A stretch of 64,000 nt of DNA from Pisolithus tinctorius (Eukaryota > Basidiomycota > Agaricomycetes > Boletales > Pisolithaceae): NCBI GenBank assembly GCA_024663395.1, contig JANFAH010000017.1:806001-870000 (forward strand), written 5' to 3'. Each line of letters starts with the position of its first letter. Position 1 is the first letter of the stretch. Below are positions 24,993-37,601 of the stretch, piece by piece. The notes under the pieces were generated by a model. The model saw nothing but the letters and a program-made list of their open reading frames with translations. It had not been told where the DNA came from and searched no databases. The translations under genes were made by a program, and so were the position numbers.

Positions 24993-27660
24993 GGCGAGAA
25001 CGAAACTGACTATTGAATGCCATACACAAGTACAAGCCTTCTGATATATCTTGAAGAAGCGCCGATACTGCGTTTCGTATCGCTGCACCTAGTACGTCAC
25101 ATGAATCAATGAAATACGTTCCGCAATGTGTTGGGTGAATAACACTGCCAATAGCCGTGCGGATTCAACATGTTGGAATGCATAACATCCGTCATATCGC
25201 GACAGCCCCGGACTGATTGGCTTGGCTGTTTTGCCAGGGCGTTACCCCAACTACACTCCGCCACCGGGGGAAGGTATATGTCGTCACCGAGTCCCAGCTG
25301 CGATCACGGCCCTACTGAGAACGTTCCTCGATAAAATGAGTACAGCCGACAAACAACGCAGAACCTTTAAGCTACTCACGTGTTTTACATGATTTCGACG
25401 TCGAGGTAGCACGCGGCCACGGACTTCGGCTACCCCCCATAGATATCGCAAACAATGGGACGTAGGGTAACCCTCAACATCGAACGAGTGATCCCGACAC
25501 AATTGGAAGAAGTAGAACGCATCCAGCGATAGCGCTGCGACACAGTGGACGGACCACAGGAGCTGCGTGGTGATGACAGACCCTGAAAGAAGGCATCAAC
25601 ATGAGGTAGTGCACGGTATCGCGCCGTCAACATCGCACTACTGCAGTGGGCCTGGCGTGAAAGATATCGAGTGATATATACGTGTACTCCGACACTTCGA
25701 AGGCTCGTGCTCGAAAAGCCTTTTTTTCCGAGGCAACGACGCACGATAACGAAGGTGTCATCTCGGTTGGAGAATCGCGTCTTGCAGGGGAACATTGGCA
25801 TTCAACGCGTGGACTTGCGCACAGCATGGTCGGACTTTTTCTCACCGACCACTGCCAGATACCTGGATGGTGTATGTAGCACGACTGTGAAAGTCAACCA
25901 TACACTGGAACTGCCAGATTCCTGCACGTCATGAGAGTGCGAAGCATGGTTTATGTAAGCCACCACAGCTTGTACTTTATAGCTTCATCGCTCGCACTGT
26001 TATTTCTCCCATGGGCACAGTAGGGCACTGGGTATAGTCAACGCCACTGACGATATTAACCCACACAATATCTTTGTGGATAGCCAGCCGACGAGATCAT
26101 GCTGCATGCGTGTGGTGAGTGGAGATTTAGTAACAGGCGCCGGTGGCTAACCCTGCACTGGCATCATTGAAGCATTGTCTGTGTGCGAGGTCACCTGAGC
26201 TTGAGTGATAGAGCTTTTAGATCCCCAATACCAAACCTCGAGTTTCAAATCTACGATTCGACATCTTTTAAAAATTCTTTGGAATACGACGTGATACTCA
26301 CCGCCTCAACAGGCATCAGCTACTTGCTGTATGCGGGATCAGAGGTTCTCTCAGGGCGGCTCGAATCCACTGGCATGTGGCCACTCCAACCATCACCGCT
26401 AATTTGCTTCGAAATGGGTACCGTATGCCTCACTTGGAACGTTTGGGCGCTACGGGTTCCGTCGCAGTACTAGTCTCCCACAAGTGGACCGCTAATGGTT
26501 TGTGCCTTGTCTCCTGCGGGCGAGCTCGGCGGACCGAGAGAGTCGACACTTGACCCTTCTGTGCATCTCACTTTTTCAATCTGGCCTGACTTAACGGAGG
26601 GTGAGAGTCGTACACTCTCCTAGTCTCCTTGTTTTTCTCGAGAATTCATTTGGAAGTACATCAAGTCATACCTCATCGGAGACCTTCAGTCCATAGCAAT
26701 TCACCGCCGTGGTTACCGGCGAAACGTGGCTCCTACCTGCGAGCATGAAGGCATCTATGCTGTCCTTACAATTTCTATGTTGGCGCTGGTTAGGACGCGA
26801 TCGCTTTGCGCTGATGGGAATATACAGCTGGAAGTGGGAGTTTCGCGTGGCTCGCTCCTTCGGAAGATGCATACTCAGGCCGGACGTTAACTTGGATTGC
26901 CTACTGCATACCAGCCCTGCGGCCCTGGTTTGGCGGACATCACAACGTTCGCCTACTTTGAAATTGTTCAGTTCCGGGCTCCACGGTGCCCCGGGTGCTT
27001 TGCACATCTTGTTCACCGACGAATGCCCGGTTGAACTGAATCTTGTTTATAATTGCGTCCCTGATTTCTACGAATATGCAGAACCACGCCCTGATGTTAC
27101 GCCGCTCGACACTGATCCTCATGTAGTCTCCACATCGGAGAAGTTAAAGGAAAGTCAGGGCTGGAATACAATCTTGGCACAGCGTGTAGGGCACAAGGCT
27201 GGAGTGCCAGTTCCATACCTCAGGTGAGATGGAAGATTGGCTGCATGTTTTGCTTCCGCACTCATCTGCATGTTGTTCTACATAGGAGGGAGAATTAGTC
27301 ATGCTGCCCTGACTGCAATCAGGACGACTTGCTGGTATTATACTCCAAACTGAGCCGCGAGCCCCGGAGGCATGTACATAGACGTCAGGATTACTTCTTG
27401 GCAGTGGTGAGTTGCGGGAGGGCGTTTTAAGTCATTGCATAGCCGGCTTTGCGCGGAGAGGCTGTGGCCACGGCGCAGTTGACACCACTCCGACCATGGA
27501 GGCTTCCTTATGCGTACGTACTATCGCTTCAGTCTTGAGTACGGCGTTGACTAGGCTGTGCTTGTCCGGTGCCGTGCATTGCATCACTGGCTCCACCAGA
27601 TGAACACAGTTTCTTATACAAGCACCGTCCGACGAGCAGTTTGAAAGATTGCCGCAACAT
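24993..27660. other. Intergenic region, no gene recognised
   Basis: Only short ORFs are present. The two longest on plus, 26183-26473 (96 codons) and 26709-27227 (172 codons), show no motif I recognise and no clear exon partners. They could be relics or unannotated small genes. Confidence 0.45.
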
Positions 27661-28387
27661 GCGTCTCGCCTTAAGTACGAACGACTACCTTAACACCGTC
27701 ATCCGCGACCAACGTGGCCATCAACTCTATAGCATATCGAGCCCCGGACTCCTTCCATTCCAAGACAACCATAACCAAGCATGGCCCCCACAATGATGGT
27801 GGTGATGTGATAGCCATCATTACATGGCACACGTTCAGAAACCCGAAGATCTGGCTCAAAGCGACTGGTGTGGAGGTGTCAGGGAGTTCTTTGCTGAAAA
27901 CGAAGTGGTTCTCGTCGTACGTTCCTTTGACAGTGTAGGAGCGGGACGGGAATGACAGTTGGGACAGGAGTCGCATCTTTACTGGGCCAGATGGTAAAAC
28001 GTACAGGTGGAGCCTTCGGAGCACGAATTGTACGGTATGTTACGAGTCTGAGGCTGTCCATCTCCGGTGATTCTGATTTCTGTCTGCAGCTCAAGGAAGA
28101 AGGGTCCTGACCTCGAACTCGCCAAGTATCACCGACGAAACCTTGGCATTATGTCGCCGTCGCATGCACCGTATCTGGAAGTGTCACCTTCTGTATCCCA
28201 CATGCTGGATTACGTCGTTATTACATTTGTTTATGCAGAGAAGCTGAGTCAGGATAAGAAGAGGGCCGCTGCGAGTGCTAGTTCTAGTGCCCCATCTGTT
28301 GCTGCATCTGTTGATTGTCAGAGTACGCAGAGAGTACTTGTGACCAATGGCATAATTAATTACATAATTTCTTGGTTAAGTACATAA
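27661..28387 (+). pseudogene. DUF6593 protein, reading frame interrupted
   Basis: The start MRLALSTNDYLNTVIRDQRG, followed by LYSISSPG, matches the opening of basidiomycete DUF6593 proteins. The following block TTITKHG is in a different frame, then RIFTGPDGKTYRWSLRST in another. After an intron ending CTGCAG come AKYHRRNLGIM, YLEVSP and MLDYVVITFVYAEKLSQDKK, which fit the family's closing motif. All blocks are in the right order and close together, but at least two single-base frame changes separate them. The gene is therefore either freshly broken or affected by sequence errors. Family function is unknown; members are common and often lineage-expanded in mushrooms. Confidence 0.6.
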
Positions 28388-28573
28388 CCAACAGGCGCAG
28401 TCGCCGACTCAAATCGACCGCGATATTATCGTCTTGATTGCCGTCGAGCTCGACGGCGCTCTGAATTGTCGAGCCTTGCTTCTTCCTTTCTCTCGTCTCT
28501 TCGAATTGAAACTGAACCCTAACTCTGTTCTTCATTAGTCTATTGGTGTAAATCTTACCCGAATCTTTGTGGG

Positions 28574-31500
28574 ATGTCACAGTGGGGCCAACCTGGATTC
28601 CAGTACCCTATGCAAACGGGTTATCCTGGCGTTCAACAGCAACAGCAGCAGCAGCAATTCCAGCCAGGTCGACATCCAAACCAAAATGCTCTGTTTCAGC
28701 AATCTCCAGCAAATTTTGGTGGCCAGCCCGGTGCTGTCTCCATCGATGGGTGCAGGGTTTGGCGGGATTCCATCTCAGCCCACTGGATATCCCTGCAGCG
28801 CGTCCTCCAGCGTTCCTTCAGTCTCAGCAAACCGCATTTCACAGTGGGCCTGGTGGGCTTCTGCAAGCTCAACCAACGGGGTTCCCAGGTGCGCAGACGG
28901 GTTTTGGTCAGCGGCCTCCACCGCCTCCCGTTCCTTCTATTCCCAGTCAATTCCAACAGAACTATCCTCCGCCTCCACCACCTCCTGCGCCCCAACAGCA
29001 GCAGTCCTCATTTCTCAATCCCGCGCAGAACAGGTTTGGAGCACCGAGCCTCGGCCCTCAGCCAACAGGACTCGTTCCACAACCCACCGGCTTCGCAGGG
29101 CGCGCACCAGCATCCCTCATGCCACAGATGACTGGTTTCGTGGATCCCAGATTGCAAATGATGTCCAGTTCGTTTATGCCTGCCAATTTGTCTGCGCCAT
29201 ATGCTGCAGGCGGTGCGCCGCAGCTTCAGCCCGCTCCTCAACAGCAATTCGGCGGTTTGTCGTTGCAACAAAGTTTCCAGCAGCATAACCAGCAGCTCGG
29301 AAGGGGGACTGCGCCAAAAGTACCATGGGCATTGAGTAAGGCGGAGAAGAAGAGTTACGATCAGATCTTCAGAGCATGGGATGCGCAGGGCACTGGCTTC
29401 ATCAGCGGGCAGACGGCGTTGGAAGTGTTTGGACAGAGTGGTCTCGACAGGAATGATCTGGCGAAAATTTGGTAAGTTATCGATGTCTGTGGGTACGAGT
29501 TGATATTCGCAGACACTGATGGAATGGGCGGGTGATAGGTCCCTTGCTGATGCTGATAATCGAGGCAAGCTGAACCTCGCTGAGTTCCATGTGGCAATGG
29601 GTATCATTTATCGCAGTAAGTTCCTACGAGTGAATAATCTCTTTGATCCAGTAACTTATAAATTTAAACAGGACTCAATGGGTCGGAAATCCCAGACGAG
29701 CTCCCCCCAGAACTTGTACCCCCGTCTTCTAGAGATCTCGACACATCCGTCAATTTCCTTAAAGATATCCTTAAAAAACGATACTCGTGCTAGATCCCCA
29801 GTCTGCTCTCGATACCCAGTTTCTCGACTTAAAGAACGCTCTTTCACTTCATCTTCAACAACGCTGACGCAACAAGGTGGCCGTCAAGATGCTACAGTGT
29901 ACCGACATGAAGATGTCCCGCCTCCCGGTGGGTTCTACCAGTCATCTGTCCGGCATATCGATCGCAACGCTGTCCGATCGCAAGTCAGACGAAGCCAACC
30001 CAGCTTCGTCGGATATCGCTTCAGTTAAAGCGTCAGCTTCTTAATACACAAAAGATGCTCGACGACAACCTTTCTTCGGAACGTGAATCGGATCAAGCTC
30101 GATCGGGACCTTGAGGATTTGCGCTACCGTATTAAAGCGCCTTCAGGAGGATCTCGAGTATGTATCTCGCGGGACCCGGACAACGACAAAGGACGAGGAA
30201 AGAAGGAGGATTGAGAGGGAGCTTATGAGGCTTATGCATGAAGATGTTCCTGAGACTCGAGAGGAAAGTTGAGGAACGTGAGGCAAGGAGAGAGAGGGAA
30301 AAGAGGAAGTGGGCGAACGAGAGGGACAAGCGGAATGAGAGGTTTGGACGTTTCGCAGGGGAGGAAGGCAGTCGGTATAGTCCTGCCCCTGAGTCCAGGT
30401 ACGGTACCGAGGACGATCGACCATATTCGAGGAGTGGGTCGAGGTACGAGAGGGATGAAAGGGACTATTATGACCGTGATGGGAAGAAATCGTATAGGTC
30501 TGAGGGAGAGCGATCGGAACTCGACCGAGGGAAGACCGTCGACACTAGGTCTGCGACACGTTCTCCACCGGCTGCGGCCCCTGCCGTTCCTTCGACCTCC
30601 AGAGTCAATTCTCCACCAAGAGCAGCACCAGCACCGTCCCGGTCGCCTGCACCGCAACTTAAGAATATGACGCCCGAGCAACGGAAGGCATATATTCAAG
30701 CGCAGGCCAAGCGGCGTCTGGAAGAGCGCATGCAGGCGCTGGGGGTTTCATCACCAGCACCCACATCCGCAGTTTCCCCACTCTCGATTCGTCTGTAGAA
30801 GATCGACTTGAAAGGGAGAAACGAGAAGCAGAGGAGAAGGCAAGAGAGGCTGAGCGCCAAGCTGAGGAACGAGAACAGGTACGAAAGCAGAAATTGGAAG
30901 CCGAACGAGCCATCAAAGAGGGAAAGGGTTCGACTCCTACGCCAACACCAACGACCACAGCGCCTGCTCCCTCGCCTGGTCCAGTGCCAGTTTCGACACC
31001 GACGGCGCCAGTGTCCAGGCCGACTCCTACTCCAACCACGCCTGTAGCGAAAGCTGCTCCACCAGCGCCTAAGCCTCGTGCGCCTGCTCCACCACGACCT
31101 AGAAAGGGTACTGCACCCCGGACGCCTGCTGCTGTCGTTGCGCCTGCCACTGCCGGTTCAAGCATCTGTTCCAGCCCAGCACCCCAGCACCCGCAGAAAC
31201 CTGAAGAAGATCCAGAAGATGTGGCTTTGAGAGCACGCGAAGCAGCTCTGCGCAAGAAGCGCGAGGAACGCGAAGCTCTCCTGCGCAAACTCGAGGAGGA
31301 AGAAAAGATGAACGAGGAGGCATACCAGCAAAGGAGGAATCAGTTTTTTAGCTGCCAAAGCTGCTGCTAGCCTGCTAGTCAGCAGCTGTGTCTAGTTCGC
31401 AAAATTCACCTGTCCCATCCGCACCACCCCTGCCTCCTGCACCACCCGCGCCGCGCGCGCACACTTCCACCGGCAGTCATTTCCGTTCCAGCCGACGCCC

Positions 31501-34500
31501 GAAGTGGAAGCTGAGGAACCTGCAGTTGTCGCCACCGCCACCACCCCCGCCACCTCCTGCATCCTCCAGGCTTCGACCCCCGCTGCCTGCTGCTGACAAA
31601 CCGAGCAACAATCCTTTCAATCGTTTTGAAGAAAGACGCAAACGCACCTAGCTCCGGAGACCACGCCTTCGCCAGCTAATGTGGGCAATAGTAACCCGTT
31701 CTTCCGTTCCCAAACCGCACCTCCACCTTCTGTGCCCACTCCCCGAAGAGTCCGGGCGTTCCGCCGCCGGTCAAGACCACGTATCATACCGTACCATCCG
31801 GCAGCGACGATGACTGGGATGAAGTGGTCGAGAAAGAGGATGATGATAGCAGTGATGAGGAACTCGCGACACGGATACGCGTGTGGGACTTGCACAGCAG
31901 CTATTTGGGAGCTTGTTGCCTGCGAGGCCTCAGTCCGCTGGACCTGCACCACAGTCGGTCGGGAGCCCAGTATCACCTACGTTCCCTCCACCCGCTGCTC
32001 CACCCGCTCCCAGCACCCCCTCCCCCAGCGCCTGTTGTACCAGCACCGTCAAAGTCGCCTGCTCCAGTAACCCCCTGCAGCTCCTGGCGACCGAAGTGCT
32101 CTCCTGAGTGCTATTCAAGGAGGTGCTGTCTTGCGGAAAACAGTGACAAATGACCGAAGCGCCGCTACCACGGCTGGAAGGATCATCGGGGACAATACAC
32201 CCCCTGCACATATTAACGCCACACCTCGACCCCCGTCTCCATCGTCCCCACCAGCGCTCCCCGTCACCGAAGTCTCGGAACCACCGCAGGTTGAACCGAC
32301 TCCGTCGTCAAAGCATCGGCCCAAGGAATCGGTGGACTGGTATAATGGGTTGGCTGCTGATCATGCAGGCCAGGCCACGTTGGACCGTTTACCCGAGACC
32401 ATAGAAGAAGAAGAATACGCCGGAGATGTACCTGCCATCAGGGTTTCGGAGCATGTCCCAGATGGAAGTTCTGATCCCATGGCAGATGTTGATGAATCGA
32501 CTAGTGAGTGTGTATGCGCTATAGGTCATTTATCGTCCTAAATATGTCACAGGTCTCAGGGTACGCTCGTTGTATGCTTACGAGGCTCAGAGGTCAGAAG
32601 ACCTGAGTATGTAGTTTCCCTGAAACCCAAATGGCTGTGCTGATACCTTGGTTCAAGGCTTTGGTGAAAACATCGTAATCGAGGCACATCCCTCCAAGTC
32701 TGGCGGTGACTGGTGGTACGGCACGACCGCCAATGATGGTAGATCGGGTTTCTTCCCGCAGACATATGTGCAAGTACTCGAACCAGGTGCGCACCGATTT
32801 TACTTTCATGGACTCTGCAGTTACACGGCTTTTTAGTTCAAGCTACCGCCCTTTACTCATACGAAGGCTCGGGTCCCGATGAGCTTTCGTTTAATGAGGG
32901 TGACGTTCTTACCATCGTCGACCGGGTAGAATCCGATTGGTGGAGGGCCGAACGGGATGGTGTCGTCTACGCCGTCCCAGCAGCGTACGTGGAGGTGGCA
33001 GAGGGTTAGTTGCATTTTGTTAGCACAAAACAATCCCTTGAGTTCTTCTTACCTTCTCGTTCGCTGGGATGGATATAGGCTGAAATATTTCTTTTTCTCT
33101 CTCTCTTGTTTCTCGCATGTTCCTTGCTTCGTACCTTGTACTCCGTGCCATCGACCTTATCCTGTTCTTTCCGGATTTCCAAAATACCAATTTCAATACC
33201 GATCGAAATTCCACGTTCTTGACATACGACCGCTCTTGTTGCGGCTATGATTGGTGCGGTTATGCAGTTCAACTCAGCGGCAGATACGGTATTAGCGAAG
33301 GGCGTGACTTGCAGCCGGACGGCGACGAGAAGCGACGCGTTGACAGCACCGATCCTGACCGTGAGATGTTGAGCAATGATGGTTATGGCACTCCTTACAG
33401 CTCACCGGTGAAGACTCGCAAATTGGACCGTATGCCAGAGATTACGGGCATTGATGACGATGAAGACGACGACAACGACGATTACTACTCTCTAGATGAC
33501 GACAGTGTGTCTGACGACTCTGAGGCTTCCGACGTGGATGCAACACAGACTTTTGTGGACCAGGAGAAGCAAGAGATGGAACGCCGGCGTGTACTGGAAG
33601 CCGCCGGAGTTATCGTCAGCAACCTCAAAGACCACAATCGTTCGATGAGCCATCCGCGGCATGCCAATAGGCATGGAGTAGGTGTCGATGGCGCGACGGG
33701 GCTAGGGGGTTCCAGAGGGCGAGAGGGGCTTCTCGATAGGGGCTGCCTTCCAACGGAAACGACATGAATCTCTACCTCCTGCACATGAACCTCTGTCTTG
33801 TGCGAGGCATAAGGAACTTCCTCCGGTCCCCATGATGGAATTCTCAGAGGATCCGGAGGCAACCAGTCGCACAGGTACTAACGCCAGGCTCTCACCCATA
33901 TCCGAAATACTCAGTACGTCCGTTCAACCCACACACCTCAAGACGACCTCAGACTCGAGTAGTACATCGCGCGTCGACGATGCATTCGAGCGTTACGAAA
34001 CGTATAAGAAGCTGCATGGCGGACAATCATTAGCTGCTAACCGGTTGTCAGCTTCTTCGTTCGACACAGCCTCTTCGCTCGCGTTTTCATCACCTCCTCG
34101 TTCACCTGCAGTGTCTCTGTCGCCTTCGTTGCGAGATCGAGAACAAGAACGAGGTGGAGAGAGTCGTACGTCTTATTTGCTGAGTTTTCTTGGACGTCAC
34201 ACGCGTTCTACTACGCCGGACATCGATCGCGAGCGCAAGATTCCAATTATATCTGGCCCCATTCACACCTCGGCATCTAATACAGTAGAACCACATAACT
34301 CGACGACACGCGATAACAGCCCAGCATTTGGGACGTCGTGGGCAAGCCTCGTCGACCGGACTGCACTCGAAGAAATACCAGCTGTGGAAAGGAAACGACA
34401 GGAAGCAATATTCGAACTTATCTCGACGGAAGCGGACTATGTGAGAGATCTCCAACTTATCGTGGAGGTAAGTATGTACCAAATAAAGTTCTACCCGATT

Positions 34501-35983
34501 GATTGACTTGGACATTGGAAGCTCTTCTATTCGCGTCTGGTGGATATCCTTGGAGAGGATTCGACGTCGGTCATATTTTCCAACATCGAAGATATCCTTC
34601 TTACGAACACAGTGCGTTCATTTGGATATGATTGACTCTTAGCTCACCCGTCTTCCAGGCATTCTTGTCTACTCTGGAGGAGCGACAGCGTGAATGCCGA
34701 CTCTACGTAGACCATGTGGGAGACTTATTAGAAACCCATATGCCTCACATGCGAGTGTATCTGGTTCGTTGTGTTGTCAGATGACTGGGCAAGCTCGTTG
34801 ACCATTTGATTGCAGGACTACTGTGTCAACCAAGCCAATGCTGGGAAAGTGTTGCAATCGCTTAGGGATACCAACCCAGAATTGTCTGCTCAGCTGCAGG
34901 TTCAGTCATTTAATTCTTGCTCGTCTGCCCTTTCCTGACGGTCAGTCCTTCAAAGTGCCTCCGAGAGGACCCCTTGGCCAGGAATCTCGACTTGTCCAGT
35001 TACCTTCTAGTACCCAGTGCGTCCAATCACCTTCTCGTAGAAACACGATCCATTGACGACTACTTCTTCGTAGTGCAGCGTCTGACTCGATATCCTCTTC
35101 TCATCCGACAAATTCTGCAATACACTGACCCACCTGCGCCTTCACTCGATCCATCTTCGGCACCGCGCTTGACGTTGTCTCTTCCCACGGAGCACGCGGA
35201 ACGTGAGTCGATAGCGAATGCTCTGGGGCGCGCGGAGCAAATATTAGAAGAGGTGAATGAGACAATGAGGGATCGGGAGAGCCGGGCGAGGCTTGGCGAG
35301 GTGAGCAGAGAGCTAAGGATAGGCAAGGAGTGAGTATCATGTTTTCCCGTTCTGTTTAATATCGCTACCGATAACATGAGATTTCGCTGACATCCTTTTT
35401 TCCTCTTCCCCCCCTGTACAGTCGTCTGGACCTCACGCTCCCGACTCACCACCTAGGTCCTCGAAAACTCCTCAAAGAGGGTGTACTGACGAAAGCAAAA
35501 AGCGGGCGTAAGCTGCGCGTAATACTTTGTAGCGATATCCTCTTACTCCTCAACGAGTCCGGCGGTGGAGGGTTATACCGCGTGGCAAGTCCCCCAACTT
35601 CATAATATCCCTTGGTTGTATTGACCTGTCATCACTGTTAGCCCCTCCCCGTTCACGAACTCGAAATATACACTGCACGAAACCGCGCACGTTCCGACGA
35701 TGCCTACATACGCATCCATCGTGCCTACCCTCGGGGCGGGGAGACCCTCGTACTACGTGCTCCAAACGTCCGCGAAGCACGTGCGTGGACAGAAGCAATC
35801 GCACAGGCGGGTGCGAAGGCGAGGGAGGGGATCAGGGTGGCTGTCAGTGATTCGCGGGGCACGGAGGTAGGGCTCGGACCTGCCATTGTTGGTGTGGGCA
35901 TGGGGCATGTTGCAGGCGCGGGGACTCCTCGCGGGAGCGCGGATGTTGGCAATGGAAATATTTGGGTGGCCACTGGTAAATGA
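28574..35983 (+). CDS. Intersectin / Pan1-like endocytic scaffold with RhoGEF module, apparent frameshifts
   Basis: Starts MSQWGQPGFQYPMQTGYPG and is rich in PQ-TG-F/Y repeats, as in Pan1-type N-termini. Order: EH domain (about 29320-29690; WALSKAEKKSYDQIF, DADNRGKLNLAEF calcium-loop-like), coiled coil (about 30190-31330), WH2-like element (LRKTVTNDRSA, about 32120), SH3-1 (about 32555-32790; RSLYAYEAQ, GDWWYG), SH3-2 (about 32835-33005; ALYSYEGSG, SDWWRAE), DH/RhoGEF (about 34400-35330; ISTEADYVRDL, QRLTRYPLLIRQIL) and PH (about 35420-35850), with the stop at 35981. This combination is that of intersectins such as Cryptococcus Cin1, which couple endocytosis to actin and Rho-family GTPases. 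Frame jumps without an intron occur near 28733, 28790, 29770 (AAAAAA run), 29820, 29985, 30780, 31745-31760 and 31880. The domains still read well on each side, so these may be sequence errors rather than decay. Confidence 0.8.
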
Positions 35984-36449
35984 TCTACTCAGAACTGGGA
36001 TTTTGAGGGATATACGGACTTGTCGTCCATCGAACAGGCTGTTTATCTTGTGCTGGCACTTTTAATTGGACAGACTTAGCCCTATATTTATTTTTGGGTT
36101 TCGCCTACTACAAATATTTTGGACTTCTAGTATTTCGGTGTATTAATTTGAGTGCCTCCATCCATCGCTGTACGCTGGTTTAGGTGGTATCTTTGTCAAC
36201 GCAATGGGTAGCACCCTTGCTTCTTCGGAGAGGATCCCTCGGTGTGGAGTCATCGAAAAAAAGAATTCGTCTTCGGTAGATAATGACCACTTCCGTCTCA
36301 CTCACACTCTCTCCGCTAGTAGTTTTGTCCTGAGGTATTAGGAAATAGGATAGAAGAGAAGAGGAAGGGAGATCAAATCTTTGTGGAGGCGAGGAAAACA
36401 GGGCGCAGGCCAACTGTAAATCCGCTGGACGCGTATACCGTGGCACGGC

Positions 36450-36801
36450 ATATCACATCTATGTGTGACGACCAGTGTTGTCGGCATGGAAGCTGTCTTC
36501 GACCAACGCCTGAACAATGCCCCGCTGCTAGCGAATGAGCCGGATAAGCGTCTCTATAACAAGCGGCACGTCCAGGTCAGGTCCCTGTCCAGGAGTGAGT
36601 CGTGTGTATGCTAAGGAGAGTCTGAGCAGACGTCCTATCTGGGAGATGTTCTGGCTTGATTGCTTTACCATATTTCTTGGGAGTAAGCACGGGGTTTGAG
36701 TGAACACTTAGTTCCTGAACATCAACAAGGGGGTATACCTGGAAGCCCGTAGGAGGTATGGCAGTGCTGAGACTGGTCGTGTTCGCAGAAGTGCGAATCA
36801 T
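36450..36801 (-). pseudogene. Inositol polyphosphate kinase fragment, C-terminal lobe, copy A
   Basis: Minus-strand reading gives NTTSLSTAIPPTGFQVY followed by PVLTPKKYGKAIKPEHLP, the central part of the IPK (IPMK/Kcs1/IP3K) fold. Then, after a missing stretch and a frame change, AYTRLTPGQGPD and IETLIRLIR followed by a stop. The latter matches FAHTRLAPGQ and ATLIRLIREQ of the second copy at 49.8 kb. The region between KPEHLP and the FAHT motif, which should hold the IDFAHT context, is largely deleted. It lies tail to tail with the intersectin gene. Confidence 0.65.
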
Positions 36802-37510
36802 AAGGGCCGCTCAAAGTTAAATGCGGAAACAACACGCGAGCAAACTCAAGTGCGGTTGAGTTGTGAGTTTGTGAGCGAAAATTTAAGCTCCGACTGGAGA
36901 TTCAAACTCCGCCAAAAAGCATGCATGCTTATCAACTGAGGGATCTAGCAAGTGATAACAAACTAGATAGCAAAGACAAACATCCACATTCATATGTACT
37001 ACTACATGCTATTGTAGTGTGAATACGAAGTAGATGTATACATGGGGGTCACAGAAATCTATAACAAGACCTCAGTCGAGTGTGTGAGTGGCAAACGTCT
37101 GTATCTGCATTACCTATAACAAGACCTAAGGTAACGACATGAGTGCAAAGTACAGGAACACGAGCATAAGACACTATACCCACCTCAGTCGAGTGCGCAA
37201 GCGGCAAACGTCTGAGGTGGTTGTTACTACAGTAGCGAGTTAAGTATGCTATACGAAACAAGGGGTGAGACACGGGTGTTGAACCCAGTGTGAAACTACA
37301 AGCATGGTCATAGCGTGCATCCTTGTACCGATAATTATACATATGAAACATTTGAAGACAATAAAACAAAAGTTGTCATGCTGTATTGTCAGCACTCGAG
37401 AACGACTAAGTATTGTGGTCATGTAGACCCGTAAACAGGAAGTGTTTCCCACGGTAAGCAAAAGTAGCGTCAATTAGTGAACGAAGACTACGAGCGACTT
37501 GCCAAATCTA
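36802..37510. other. Repeat-containing spacer
   Basis: No gene recognised. It contains imperfect direct repeats: CAGTCGAGTG followed by GCAAACGTCTG occurs near 37073-37100 and again near 37186-37213, and ATAACAAGACCT occurs near 37060 and 37117. Confidence 0.5.
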
Positions 37511-37511
37511 A

Positions 37512-37560
37512 CAGGGGGGCAGGGGGGAGACAAGAATACAACAAGGGGGGGGGATGGGGA
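37512..37560 (+). repeat. G-rich tract, possible G-quadruplex
   Basis: Four or more runs of G (two of six to seven, one of nine, one of four) within 50 bases. Several further G runs of seven to nine occur at 38020-38370 inside the neighbouring minus-strand gene. Confidence 0.6.
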
Positions 37561-37601
37561 TGCATGCTAAATGATAATCAATATTCTGTTGTACACTGTT
37601 T

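Noticed and set aside
26709..27227. 172-codon plus ORF as a gene
   Set aside because: Possible, but no family is recognised and composition is irregular in the first half; mentioned only in the intergenic entry.
30659..31288. 209-codon minus ORF rich in Gly/Ala/Val
   Set aside because: Antisense of the Pro/Ala/Thr-rich linker and coiled coil of the intersectin gene.
36880..36970. tRNA-like stretch on minus (a D-arm-like CTCAGTTGATAAGC and a T-arm-like GGAG-TTTGAAT-CTCC)
   Set aside because: The acceptor ends cannot pair and no proper anticodon arm forms, so it is at best a tRNA-derived fragment.
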